Source of the DNA: an uncultured Bacteroidota bacterium
GTDB lineage: Bacteria; Bacteroidota; Bacteroidia; Bacteroidales; WCHB1-69
Assembly (NCBI GenBank): GCA_902786595.1
Contig: CADADB010000007.1
Coordinates: 68,536-132,535 of the forward strand
Length of the DNA: 64,000 bases
Reading direction: 5' to 3'
Position 1 is the first letter of the stretch; each line of letters begins with the position of its first letter. Shown here one piece after another: positions 45,353-52,936 of the stretch. The notes below the pieces were generated by a model. It made no database searches, was not told where the DNA came from, and saw nothing but the letters and a program-made list of their open reading frames with translations. The translations under genes were made by a program, and so were the position numbers.

Positions 45353-45388
45353 GAATTATGAATTAAAAATTATGAATTATGAATGATG
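45340..45388 (+). repeat. Heptanucleotide array AATTAAG/AATTATG, 7 units
   Basis: AATTAAG x2, AATTATG, AATTAAA, AATTATG x2, AATGATG. It starts inside the last codons of the HlyD-type gene. Confidence 0.85.
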
Positions 45389-45424
45389 GGGATAGTATAT
45401 GCTTTTTTAGAATAGAATTCGAAA

Positions 45425-45464
45425 ATACACAAAAGTGTTGTCTATAGGCAACATTTTTGTGTAT
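45425..45464 (+). other. Long perfect hairpin in the adaptor-permease gap
   Basis: A 16-bp stem (arms ATACACAAAAGTGTTG and CAACATTTTTGTGTAT, one G-T pair) closes an 8-base loop. No T run follows, so it is not a standard terminator. It may protect or process the 3' end of the tolC-hlyD message. In the 408-base gap 45353-45760 I otherwise see a heptamer array, a -7 box, the UAS array and a -24 element. Confidence 0.7.
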
Positions 45465-45562
45465 AAACTGTTGGTTATGGACAACGCTTTGGTTTTCGTA
45501 AATATGAGGTTGCGCCAAGGAACTCGTTTTTGCAAAGGGGCGATGACTTGTACCAAAAATAG

Positions 45563-45570
45563 TATTTTTG
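45563..45570 (+). promoter_or_regulatory. TATTTTTG box upstream of the first permease
   Basis: A perfect -7 element about 190 bases before the permease start, possibly a basal promoter beside the sigma-54-type one. A 10-codon frame (45576-45608) follows at once but has no other support. Confidence 0.4.
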
Positions 45571-45615
45571 CCATTATGAAAGTTTCAATGATGACTTTGA
45601 AAAAATGATGATACC

Positions 45616-45654
45616 TGTAAAGAAACCTTACACCTGCTGTAAGAAATCTTTACA
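45616..45654 (+). promoter_or_regulatory. Upstream activating array for the ABC genes, 11-bp-spaced half-sites
   Basis: TGTAAA (45616), CTTACA (45627), TGTAAG (45638), TTTACA (45649), all at 11-bp steps. The core CTTACACCTGCTGTAAG is identical to that before tolC. Confidence 0.8.
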
Positions 45655-45706
45655 GCGACCCTTTTGTTAGATATTTAGAGAATTGACAACCAGTGGTTTA
45701 TGTTTT

Positions 45707-45722
45707 TGGCACGGAAAATGAT
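45707..45722 (+). promoter_or_regulatory. Sigma-54-like promoter for the first permease
   Basis: TGGCACGG is a perfect -24 element. The -12 position reads ATGAT instead of TTGCA, so the match is partial. Spacing from the UAS palindrome centre to the -24 GG is 73 bases, against 74 at tolC, and ACAACCAG lies about 22 bases upstream in both. Confidence 0.55.
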
Positions 45723-45734
45723 AATGACAATGAA

Positions 45735-45762
45735 GAATGTAGAATGAAGAATGTAGAATTAT
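45735..45762 (+). repeat. Heptanucleotide array GAATGTA, 4 units, reaching the start codon
   Basis: GAATGTA, GAATGAA, GAATGTA, GAATTAT. The last two bases are the AT of the permease start codon. Confidence 0.75.
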
Positions 45763-48103
45763 GAAGAGTTACCTCAAATTCCTAAGCAGAAACAAACTCT
45801 ATACCGCCATCGAGGCGGTGGGGCTGAGCGTGTCTCTCGCGTTTGTCATCATCAGCTTCTGCTACGTGATGCAGCAATATGCCGTGCCGCGCGAGAACCC
45901 CGATCGCGAGCGGATATACGCCGTGGGCAGCGATAATATGACCAATGCTTACGGCATGAAGGAAATCATTGGCGACAAACTTCCCGAAGTGGAATGTGTG
46001 ACCCAGTTCTATTTCCATAACGACCAGCTTCTTAGGGCGGAAGACGTGTCGTGTGTTGGCAATTGCTTGTTCTGCGACCGAGAGTTCTTCAACGTATTTC
46101 CCGTCCAGTTCAAGGAAGGTGGTCCCGACAATCTCACCAAAGCCCATGTCGCCTTCATTTCGGAAAAGTTGGCCTCCAAAATGGGAGGGGAAGTGGTTGG
46201 CAAACAGGTGATTGCGGACGAAGATACGCTGACGGTGGTAGGGGTCTTCTCCGATTTGGGTAGCTCCTTGTTGTATGATGCCGATATCATTGGCCACATT
46301 GAAACCTGCAAGTGCATGGCTGTTTACAGACAAAACCCGCTTTATTATCAGAATTCTATCCATACTTTCATAAAGGTGGTGCCGAATGTTGACCGTGTGC
46401 TTTTAGAAGAAAAGGTGACTGAACTTTGCAAGAAGACTTATGGTGATTTGTTTACCGTTTTTTACGAGGAAGGCATCACGGTTATTCGGCTGGATGAAAT
46501 CTTTTTCAGCGACACAAAATGCCGTTTGCAACAAGGTGACAGGTCGATGCTCCGCAACGTGGTTGTGGTCGGGCTGTTGCTGCTGCTTTCCGCTCTCATC
46601 AACTATATCAATCTGAATGTGGCGCTTGTGGGAAAACGTGCGAAGGAGATGGCGTCGCGGCGATTGCTTGGAGCGCAGAAGTCGGCTGTCATCGGACGTT
46701 TCTTGGCCGAATCGTTCCTGTTCACCCTCTGCTGCTTTGTCGTCGGTTTGCTGTTAGCCGATGCAATCGTGCCTTTTGTCAACGATTTGTTGAGGGCAAA
46801 TGTGGCGGTGCGCATTCCGTTCACGACGGGTTATCTCCTCGCCTATCTGCTGCTTGTGTTGGTGGTGTCGTTGTTGGCTGGTGTTTTGCCTGCGGTCATC
46901 GTGTCACAGACCAAGCCCATTGATGTGGTGAAAGGCACCTTCCGCTTCCGTTCACGCAAAGAGTTGTCGCGGATCTTCATGGTAATCCAAAACGTCATCT
47001 CCATTGTGCTGATAGCCTTGGTGATTACGATGCAGTTGCAGATGCGGCACATGGTGAATCGCCCTGTCGGTCTGCAGACGGACAACCTCTATTTTATCAG
47101 TTCCAAGTTGGATGTTATTCCTGAAAAGACAGCTTTCATCGACGAGCTCCGCAGTTTGCCTTGTGTGAAGGAATTGGCTTTTACCGAGAATGTTCCGGGC
47201 GTTCCAACAACGCATTTACTAATGAATAAAATGGGCGAGACAGAAAAAGACACAAGGGTCGCTTCGTTTCATTGCGACTCGGCGGCCTTCCGCATGATGG
47301 GTTTTCAAGTGATTGAACAGTTTCATGAACCGGAGGCAACGAGTTTTTGGATGACGGAAAGTACCGTGGCCGGCATGACGGGGTTGCCACGCGGAGTCTA
47401 TAACTACGACACGGTTTTTGCTTGGCAGCAGGGCAATATCGGTAATGATGTATGCGGTGTCATCAAAGATTTCAACATGTTGGATGCCCTGCATGCAGCC
47501 GACGAGGACTTTACTATTGTCTTTTGCAGTGACAATCCTATTTTTGCGGGAAGTGCTCATCCGTTGTTGGAAATCGTGGGCGACCACCAGGAGGCCAAAC
47601 GTGCCATTGATGCGGTTTATAAAAAACACTGCGAGAAGATGTTAGGCACCTATATGGAGCCGGAATACAACGATTTCCTGAAGAATGTTGTTGCCTCGAA
47701 ATATAACAAGACAAAGCGGCAGATGCGCCTCATCGAGCTGATTATGGGCATTTCGGTGCTGTTGTCGTTGCTGGGTCTGGTGGCCATGAGCACCCATTTT
47801 GCCTCCGAACGCGAAAAGAGCATCGCCATCCGCAAGGTGTTTGGCGGCACCTTGGAGAGCGAAACCCGCCGCAATCTGAATGAGTATGTCATCATGATAC
47901 TGATAGCCAACGTGATAGCGATTCCCTTGGCCGTGTGGCTGTGCGGACGTTATCTGGAGGACTTCGTTTACCGCATCGACCTGCATCCCTGGATCTTTGT
48001 GGTGACGGTACTGCTGTCGTTCGTCATTGCCATCGGCTCCGTCCTCTGGCAGACGCTCCGTGCCGCGAGGACGAACCCTGCCGAGGCGTTGAAGAAAGAG
48101 TGA
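45761..48103 (+). CDS. FtsX/MacB-type ABC transporter permease 1
   Basis: 780 residues in the duplicated MacB-like layout of Bacteroidota: a membrane helix (EAVGLSVSLAFVIISFCYV), a periplasmic MacB_PCD domain, three helices (about 270-400), a second helix and PCD-like domain (420-640), and three C-terminal helices ending AARTNPAEALKKE. RAKEMASRRLLGAQKSAVIGRFL and REKSIAIRKVFGGTLESE are the cytoplasmic coupling segments typical of FtsX domains. It probably works with the ABC ATPase encoded next, as a mechanotransmission-type exporter handling a periplasmic substrate. Substrate unknown. A sigma-54-like promoter and UAS lie in front. Confidence 0.92.
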   Translation: MKSYLKFLSRNKLYTAIEAVGLSVSLAFVIISFCYVMQQYAVPRENPDRERIYAVGSDNMTNAYGMKEIIGDKLPEVECVTQFYFHNDQLLRAEDVSCVGNCLFCDREFFNVFPVQFKEGGPDNLTKAHVAFISEKLASKMGGEVVGKQVIADEDTLTVVGVFSDLGSSLLYDADIIGHIETCKCMAVYRQNPLYYQNSIHTFIKVVPNVDRVLLEEKVTELCKKTYGDLFTVFYEEGITVIRLDEIFFSDTKCRLQQGDRSMLRNVVVVGLLLLLSALINYINLNVALVGKRAKEMASRRLLGAQKSAVIGRFLAESFLFTLCCFVVGLLLADAIVPFVNDLLRANVAVRIPFTTGYLLAYLLLVLVVSLLAGVLPAVIVSQTKPIDVVKGTFRFRSRKELSRIFMVIQNVISIVLIALVITMQLQMRHMVNRPVGLQTDNLYFISSKLDVIPEKTAFIDELRSLPCVKELAFTENVPGVPTTHLLMNKMGETEKDTRVASFHCDSAAFRMMGFQVIEQFHEPEATSFWMTESTVAGMTGLPRGVYNYDTVFAWQQGNIGNDVCGVIKDFNMLDALHAADEDFTIVFCSDNPIFAGSAHPLLEIVGDHQEAKRAIDAVYKKHCEKMLGTYMEPEYNDFLKNVVASKYNKTKRQMRLIELIMGISVLLSLLGLVAMSTHFASEREKSIAIRKVFGGTLESETRRNLNEYVIMILIANVIAIPLAVWLCGRYLEDFVYRIDLHPWIFVVTVLLSFVIAIGSVLWQTLRAARTNPAEALKKE

Positions 48104-48259
48104 ACGGCGAACAAACGTCGGCGAATTGAGCGAATTATGCGAATTATATCAAGACATATTCCTTGAGCAGCCCCGGCAGGGGCAAGAGCTTGGTAGCCCC
48201 ATACAAGGCGAAGCCGCAGTGTGGGGGACATCAGAACGAACAATTTAATACCCATTATT
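48104..48259 (+). repeat. Structured intergenic element R1 in the ABC operon
   Basis: This 156-base gap resembles the 156-base gap at 48941. Hairpin 1: GCCCC-GGCA-GGGGC (48170-48183). Hairpin 2: CCCCATAC/GTGTGGGG (48197-48226) enclosing GGC-GAA-GCC (48207-48215). Stem differences from R2 are mostly compensated. Confidence 0.8.
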
Positions 48260-48940
48260 ATGATACAAGTACAAAACCTCACCAAAATCTTCCGCACGGA
48301 AGACATCGAGACCCTCGCGTTGGACGGGGTGTCGTTCGAAATACAGGACGGCGAGTTCGTCGCCGTGATGGGGCCGTCGGGCTGCGGCAAATCCACGCTG
48401 CTCAACATTCTCGGTCTCTTGGACAACCCCACCGAGGGCACCTACGAGCTGCTCGGCCAGCAGGTCGGCAGCCTGAAGGAGAAGGAGCGCACCAAGTTCC
48501 GCAAGGGCAACATCGGCTTCGTGTTCCAAAGCTTCAACCTCATCGACGAGCTGAACGTCTATGAGAACATTGAGCTGCCGCTGCGTTACCTGAACATCAG
48601 TGCCTCGGAGCGCAAGGAGCGAGTTACGGCGATGATGAAGCGGATGGCCATCACCCACCGGGCCAAGCACTTCCCGCAGCAGCTCTCAGGCGGACAGCAG
48701 CAGCGTGTGGCCATCGCCCGCGCCGTGGTCGCCAACCCCAAGCTCATCCTCGCCGACGAGCCCACCGGAAACCTCGACAGCAAGAACGGCAAGGAGGTGA
48801 TGGATCTGCTCACCGAGTTGCACAACGAGGGCACCACCATCGTGATGGTCACTCACTCGCAGCGCGACGCGGGCTACGCCGACCGCATCATCAACCTCTT
48901 CGACGGCAGGATTGTGGAGGATGTCCTCCCCGAATTGTAA
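48260..48940 (+). CDS. ABC transporter ATP-binding protein (LolD/MacB type)
   Basis: 226 residues. Walker [11 protein letters not shown] loop [20 protein letters not shown], signature [14 protein letters not shown], Walker [14 protein letters not shown] and H loop [10 protein letters not shown]. The NLDS extension and the [11 protein letters not shown] segment place it with the MacB/LolD/FtsE ATPases that pair with FtsX-like permeases. The start MIQVQNL is chosen because longer in-frame versions run back into the structured element R1. It is flanked by permeases on both sides, each separated by one copy of the 156-base element. Confidence 0.95.
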   Translation: MIQVQNLTKIFRTEDIETLALDGVSFEIQDGEFVAVMGPSGCGKSTLLNILGLLDNPTEGTYELLGQQVGSLKEKERTKFRKGNIGFVFQSFNLIDELNVYENIELPLRYLNISASERKERVTAMMKRMAITHRAKHFPQQLSGGQQQRVAIARAVVANPKLILADEPTGNLDSKNGKEVMDLLTELHNEGTTIVMVTHSQRDAGYADRIINLFDGRIVEDVLPEL

Positions 48941-49096
48941 ACGGCGAATGGTCGTCGGCGAATTGTGCGAATTATGCGAATTATATTAAAACAACTTCCT
49001 TGAGCAGCCTCGGAGAGGCAAAACGCACGAAGTGCTAATAACCCCACACAAGCGCAGCGCAGTGTGGGGCTTGACAAGAACGAAAAACCAACCATT
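48941..49096 (+). repeat. Structured intergenic element R2 in the ABC operon
   Basis: Hairpin 1: GCCTC-GGA-GAGGC (49007-49019). An extra hairpin GCAC-GAA-GTGC (49025-49035) is absent from R1. Hairpin 2: CCCCACAC/GTGTGGGG (49042-49069) enclosing GCG-CAG-CGC (49052-49060). The first 60 bases match R1 nearly base for base. Confidence 0.8.
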
Positions 49097-51490
49097 ATGC
49101 GAATCATCCAAAAATCCAAAACCGAGATGGTTTCCGCCATCCTCAACATCGTCGGGCTGGCCGCCGCCTTCGCCGCCCTCTACATCATCCTCGTGCAGGT
49201 ACACCACGACCTCACCTACAACAAGGCACTCAAAGACAGCGACCGGATCTATTGTCTCTCTATGCCGGACTGGTCGTCGGGGGGCGATGCGTATATGACC
49301 TTCGTCAACCGCCCGATGTCGGAGGCCATCATTAAAGCCGTGCCCAGCGTTGAAGCGGGCGGATGCGCTTCCATCAAGGGTGGCGATGTCGTCTCCGCAC
49401 GCACAAGCGAAGGAGAGTCGCCCATCGAGCTGAGGGTCACCAGCTTCTCCAAGCCCGCCATCGATGTGTTTGGCTTTGAGCTCGTTGCCGGCAGCTTGGA
49501 CAATTGGATTAGTAATAAGGATGCGGTGATGTCCGAGTCAGCGGCAAAACGCATGGGCTTGCAAGTGGGCGACCATTTCCAATATGGTTACTGGAATTGG
49601 ACGGATGTCACAGTGGTGGCCATCTACAAGGATATGCCCGTCAACAGCGACCTCTCCTCCTTCGACTTTATTCTGAACGTGGGTGAGGCGGGTATGGACG
49701 ACTGGAGCCAATGGGGTTGGAACTATTTCATCAAACTTAAGGAAGGTGCTGATTTGAAGGATTTTGAGGCGGCGGCTAAAGCAGTTGCCATCGATAATTG
49801 GGTGAAAGCGCAAGGAATCAAACTGGAGGGCATGAATGAAAAGGAGAAAGAAGAGTTTGACAAGGGCTGGAGTCCTCATTTAGTGAAACTGACGGACACC
49901 TATTTTGCCGACAATGTCGGACATCCGGGCAAATCGGGCAACCGCAACACAACGATTACGCTGCTGGTCATCGCCATCTTCGTCATCGTTATCGCCTTCA
50001 TCAACTACATCAACTTCTTCTTGGCGTTGGTGCCGCTGCGGTTACGAGGTCTCAATACACGCAAGATTTTAGGCAGCAGTCGGTTACAGTTGGTGATGTC
50101 GTCGGTGGGCGAGTCGGTGCTGATGGTGGCGGTCGCCTTGGGGTTGGCCATCGCAGTGGTCACGCTGTTCCGGCAATCCTCCTTGGCCGCGCTCATCGAC
50201 ACCCCGTTGTCGTTCAGCCAAAACTGGGGCATCGTGGCGTTGACTGTCGGCTTGGCGTTGCTCATTTCGGTGGCCGCCTCCATCTATCCCGCCTTGTTCG
50301 CCACCTCGTTCAACCCGGCCTTCGCCCTGCGAGGTTCGCTTGGAAGCAACCAGAAGGGTGAAACTTTCCGCATCGGCTTGATCGGTTTGCAGTTCACCGT
50401 CTCTATAGTGCTGATTATCTGCTCGATATTCGTACACGAGCAGCATCGTTTCATGATGAAGTACGATATGGGATTCAATCAGGAATGTCTGCTGCAGTCG
50501 CACCTGACGTTTGAACTTGCCAGCGATCGCAACGCCGTGGAGAGCCAGCTGAAATCGGATCCCGCCATCAAGGAGATCGCCTGGGGCGACGGCCCGTTTG
50601 TGGCTGACGGTCGCATGACGTGGAACCGTCCGTTCAAAGGCAAGCAGGTGCATTGGCAAGTCTATCCCGTCTCGTGGAACTTCCTGCGGTTCATGGGGAT
50701 AGACATTGTGGAGGGCCGCGACTTCACCCTGGCCGACGAGCAGTCGGAAAACGGGGTCTATATCATCAACGAAACGGCGCAGAAAATGTACGGTATCACC
50801 ACCGAAGACCGTATCCAAGGGCACAGCGGCAACCCGGCTGAGGTTGCGGGCATCTGCAAAGACTTCAACTTCTCCTCGCTGCGCAACGAAATCGGGCCGT
50901 TCGCTTTCTACATCTACGGCAAAGAGCCGTGGAGCCCTTGCTGCCGACTCTTCATCCGCACCGAGGCGGGCGTTGACACTGCGGCCGTAATGGCACGCAC
51001 GTTGAAAGCCCTCAACGATCTGGACCCTGTGATGGACGATGGCTTCTCGGTTTGGGTGAGACCGTTTGGGAAATCCATTGTGAACCAATACAAAAAAGAA
51101 ACTAACCTCTCGACTATGGTCACGTTGTTCACCGTCTTGGCCATCGTCATCTCGCTCATGGGCGTGTTCGGATTAGTGATGTTCGAGACGGAGCATCGCC
51201 GCAAGGAAATCGGCATCCGCCGCGTGCATGGGGCCACGGTGAAACAGATTCTGGCGATGTTCAACTCCCGCTTCGTGAAGATTGTGCTAGTCTGCTTCGT
51301 CATCGCCGTGCCCATCAGCGTGTTCGTGATGCATCGCTACTTGGAGGGCTTCGCCTACCGCGTGCCGCTGCACGTCTGGGTGTTCGTGGTGGCATTGGTC
51401 GCGGTGCTGTCCGTTACTATCGCGGTGGTCACCTTACGCAGTTTGAGAGCCGCCACGGTGAACCCGGTGAAATCGTTGAGGACGGAGTAG
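49097..51490 (+). CDS. FtsX/MacB-type ABC transporter permease 2
   Basis: 797 residues with the same layout as permease 1: N-terminal helix (AILNIVGLAAAFAALYIILVQV), PCD-like periplasmic domain, a central three-helix block (about 300-420), a second periplasmic domain and a C-terminal three-helix block ending LRAATVNPVKSLRTE. Coupling segments LRLRGLNTRKILGSSRLQLVMSS and HRRKEIGIRRVHGATVKQI fit FtsX domains. Sequence identity to permease 1 looks low outside these regions, so the two are probably partners in a heteromeric exporter or old duplicates. The start MRIIQKSK follows element R2. Confidence 0.92.
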   Translation: MRIIQKSKTEMVSAILNIVGLAAAFAALYIILVQVHHDLTYNKALKDSDRIYCLSMPDWSSGGDAYMTFVNRPMSEAIIKAVPSVEAGGCASIKGGDVVSARTSEGESPIELRVTSFSKPAIDVFGFELVAGSLDNWISNKDAVMSESAAKRMGLQVGDHFQYGYWNWTDVTVVAIYKDMPVNSDLSSFDFILNVGEAGMDDWSQWGWNYFIKLKEGADLKDFEAAAKAVAIDNWVKAQGIKLEGMNEKEKEEFDKGWSPHLVKLTDTYFADNVGHPGKSGNRNTTITLLVIAIFVIVIAFINYINFFLALVPLRLRGLNTRKILGSSRLQLVMSSVGESVLMVAVALGLAIAVVTLFRQSSLAALIDTPLSFSQNWGIVALTVGLALLISVAASIYPALFATSFNPAFALRGSLGSNQKGETFRIGLIGLQFTVSIVLIICSIFVHEQHRFMMKYDMGFNQECLLQSHLTFELASDRNAVESQLKSDPAIKEIAWGDGPFVADGRMTWNRPFKGKQVHWQVYPVSWNFLRFMGIDIVEGRDFTLADEQSENGVYIINETAQKMYGITTEDRIQGHSGNPAEVAGICKDFNFSSLRNEIGPFAFYIYGKEPWSPCCRLFIRTEAGVDTAAVMARTLKALNDLDPVMDDGFSVWVRPFGKSIVNQYKKETNLSTMVTLFTVLAIVISLMGVFGLVMFETEHRRKEIGIRRVHGATVKQILAMFNSRFVKIVLVCFVIAVPISVFVMHRYLEGFAYRVPLHVWVFVVALVAVLSVTIAVVTLRSLRAATVNPVKSLRTE

Positions 51491-51504
51491 AGATTTTCCG
51501 TGTC

Positions 51505-52869
51505 CTAATACAACAGCCCTTCCATCTTGTCGATGATCCGGGTGTTCAAGTCGCAAAGGGTTCTGTATTTTTCCGTATGACGCAGACGGAGGGCCTTGAA
51601 CGTGGTGCCCAATTTGCGCAGAGAACGCTTGTAATTGGTGTTAAGGATACCGATGACTCCGGCTAATGTAATGTAAACCAGCCCTATCCAGAAATGGTGA
51701 GTGAGCAGACTGACCACCACGAGCAGGAAAATGTACCAAATCGGGAAGGTGGCGAGGGTGCCGATGGCGTACTGGAACGTGGAGTGCATCATCGGGTCTT
51801 TAATCTTGTGGGTGAGCCGCTGCGTGATGAAGTCTGGCAGGAAATTGTTGAGGTAGCCGAAAAGGAAAAGCGGCAACGTGAGGATCATCAAGAAAATACG
51901 GAGAATGAGTTTGGGCCATGAGATCTTCCGATTGACCACCCAATGATGGAGACCCATCCGCTGCAACAAGCCCGTATATTGGCGCGTGTCTTCCATCAAC
52001 ACAGTGAAATCGTCAGGATTTTCTTCTTTCAGTTGACGGATGGCGGCGATGATGGTCATGGCAGCGTCCTTCTGGTTAGGCAGAAAACGCGGACGTAACC
52101 CTTTTCGGCGCAACAGCGGCTCGCTCATGATATGCGTAAGTGCCTCTATCTCATTGTAATACTCTGGAATATCAATATCGGGAGTCATCTCCTTGACTCG
52201 GGCGCGGGCCTTCTCATTGAGGGCAAGATACGCCTGATTCGGAGATTTCTTGTACATTTCGAAGAACTCGTCGTAGGTGAACGGTTTCCCGCAGGTGACC
52301 ATCAAATCACTTTGGAAGTTGAAATAGTTGGAATAGTGGATGTTAAGCGGAAGAATCTGCACCCCGAGTTTGAAATCGTTCATTTCCTCGGCGGCGAAAG
52401 CGATACGGCTGAAACCCTTTTTGAAGGTACTCATGTAGTGACCGTGCTGGTGACCTGCTTCGGGAAAAATGACTAATGTTCCGCCCTTTTTCAGCACTTT
52501 CGCGGCCCGGTTGAAGATGGCCAAATCTTTCTTGATGTCGTCACGTCCGCCATCGCGGTTGCGATAAACCGGCAAAATCTTCAAGAACCGCAAGATCCGC
52601 GCCACAAAGTCTTTCTTGAAGATGTCGCCGCGGGCAATGAACACCGGCTGCCGACCATCCTTGTACATCGTGTGCAGAATCGCCATCGCGTCCATCATGC
52701 CGTTCTGGTGGTTGGCAATCACAAACGTCGGCGTCCCCTTCGGCGGGATATTCTCCTTGTTCACGATATAGAAGTTGCGGTAATACACATGGTTATGCGC
52801 CGCACACAAGTACTTCATGTACAGGTCATACCACCACGAGTGTTTGTCTATGTCTTCGAAGGAAATCAT
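51505..52869 (-). CDS. PlsC-type 1-acylglycerol-3-phosphate acyltransferase
   Basis: 454 residues. The acyltransferase domain lies in the first 230 residues with the catalytic HX4D box (NHQNGMMDAM), IPVYRNRDGGRDD and the FPEAGHQ glycerophosphate motif. The C-terminal part holds two or three membrane helices (LILRIFLMILTLPLFLFGYL; FPIWYIFLLVVVSLL; IGLVYITLAGVIGIL), making the protein longer than simple PlsC. Predicted to acylate a lysophospholipid or related lipid at the inner membrane; exact acceptor unknown. Separated from the S46 peptidase gene by a heptamer array. Confidence 0.88.
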   Translation of the reverse strand: MISFEDIDKHSWWYDLYMKYLCAAHNHVYYRNFYIVNKENIPPKGTPTFVIANHQNGMMDAMAILHTMYKDGRQPVFIARGDIFKKDFVARILRFLKILPVYRNRDGGRDDIKKDLAIFNRAAKVLKKGGTLVIFPEAGHQHGHYMSTFKKGFSRIAFAAEEMNDFKLGVQILPLNIHYSNYFNFQSDLMVTCGKPFTYDEFFEMYKKSPNQAYLALNEKARARVKEMTPDIDIPEYYNEIEALTHIMSEPLLRRKGLRPRFLPNQKDAAMTIIAAIRQLKEENPDDFTVLMEDTRQYTGLLQRMGLHHWVVNRKISWPKLILRIFLMILTLPLFLFGYLNNFLPDFITQRLTHKIKDPMMHSTFQYAIGTLATFPIWYIFLLVVVSLLTHHFWIGLVYITLAGVIGILNTNYKRSLRKLGTTFKALRLRHTEKYRTLCDLNTRIIDKMEGLLY

Positions 52870-52873
52870 ATTT

Positions 52874-52936
52874 TTGGCTTTTGGCTATTGGCTATTGGCT
52901 GTTGGCCAAAAGCTAATAGCTAATGGCTAATAGCTA
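52874..52936 (+). repeat. Heptanucleotide array TTGGCTA/ATAGCTA, 9 units
   Basis: Nine contiguous units: TTGGCTT, TTGGCTA x2, TTGGCTG, TTGGCCA, AAAGCTA, ATAGCTA, ATGGCTA, ATAGCTA. The halves are nearly complementary, so the RNA could fold back with G-U pairs. The array ends on the stop codon of the minus-strand S46 peptidase gene. Confidence 0.88.

Noticed and set aside
45576..45608. A ten-codon frame directly after a TATTTTTG box, possible leader peptide
   Set aside because: Too short to support, no ribosome-binding site fits, and the start would lie at the transcription start itself.
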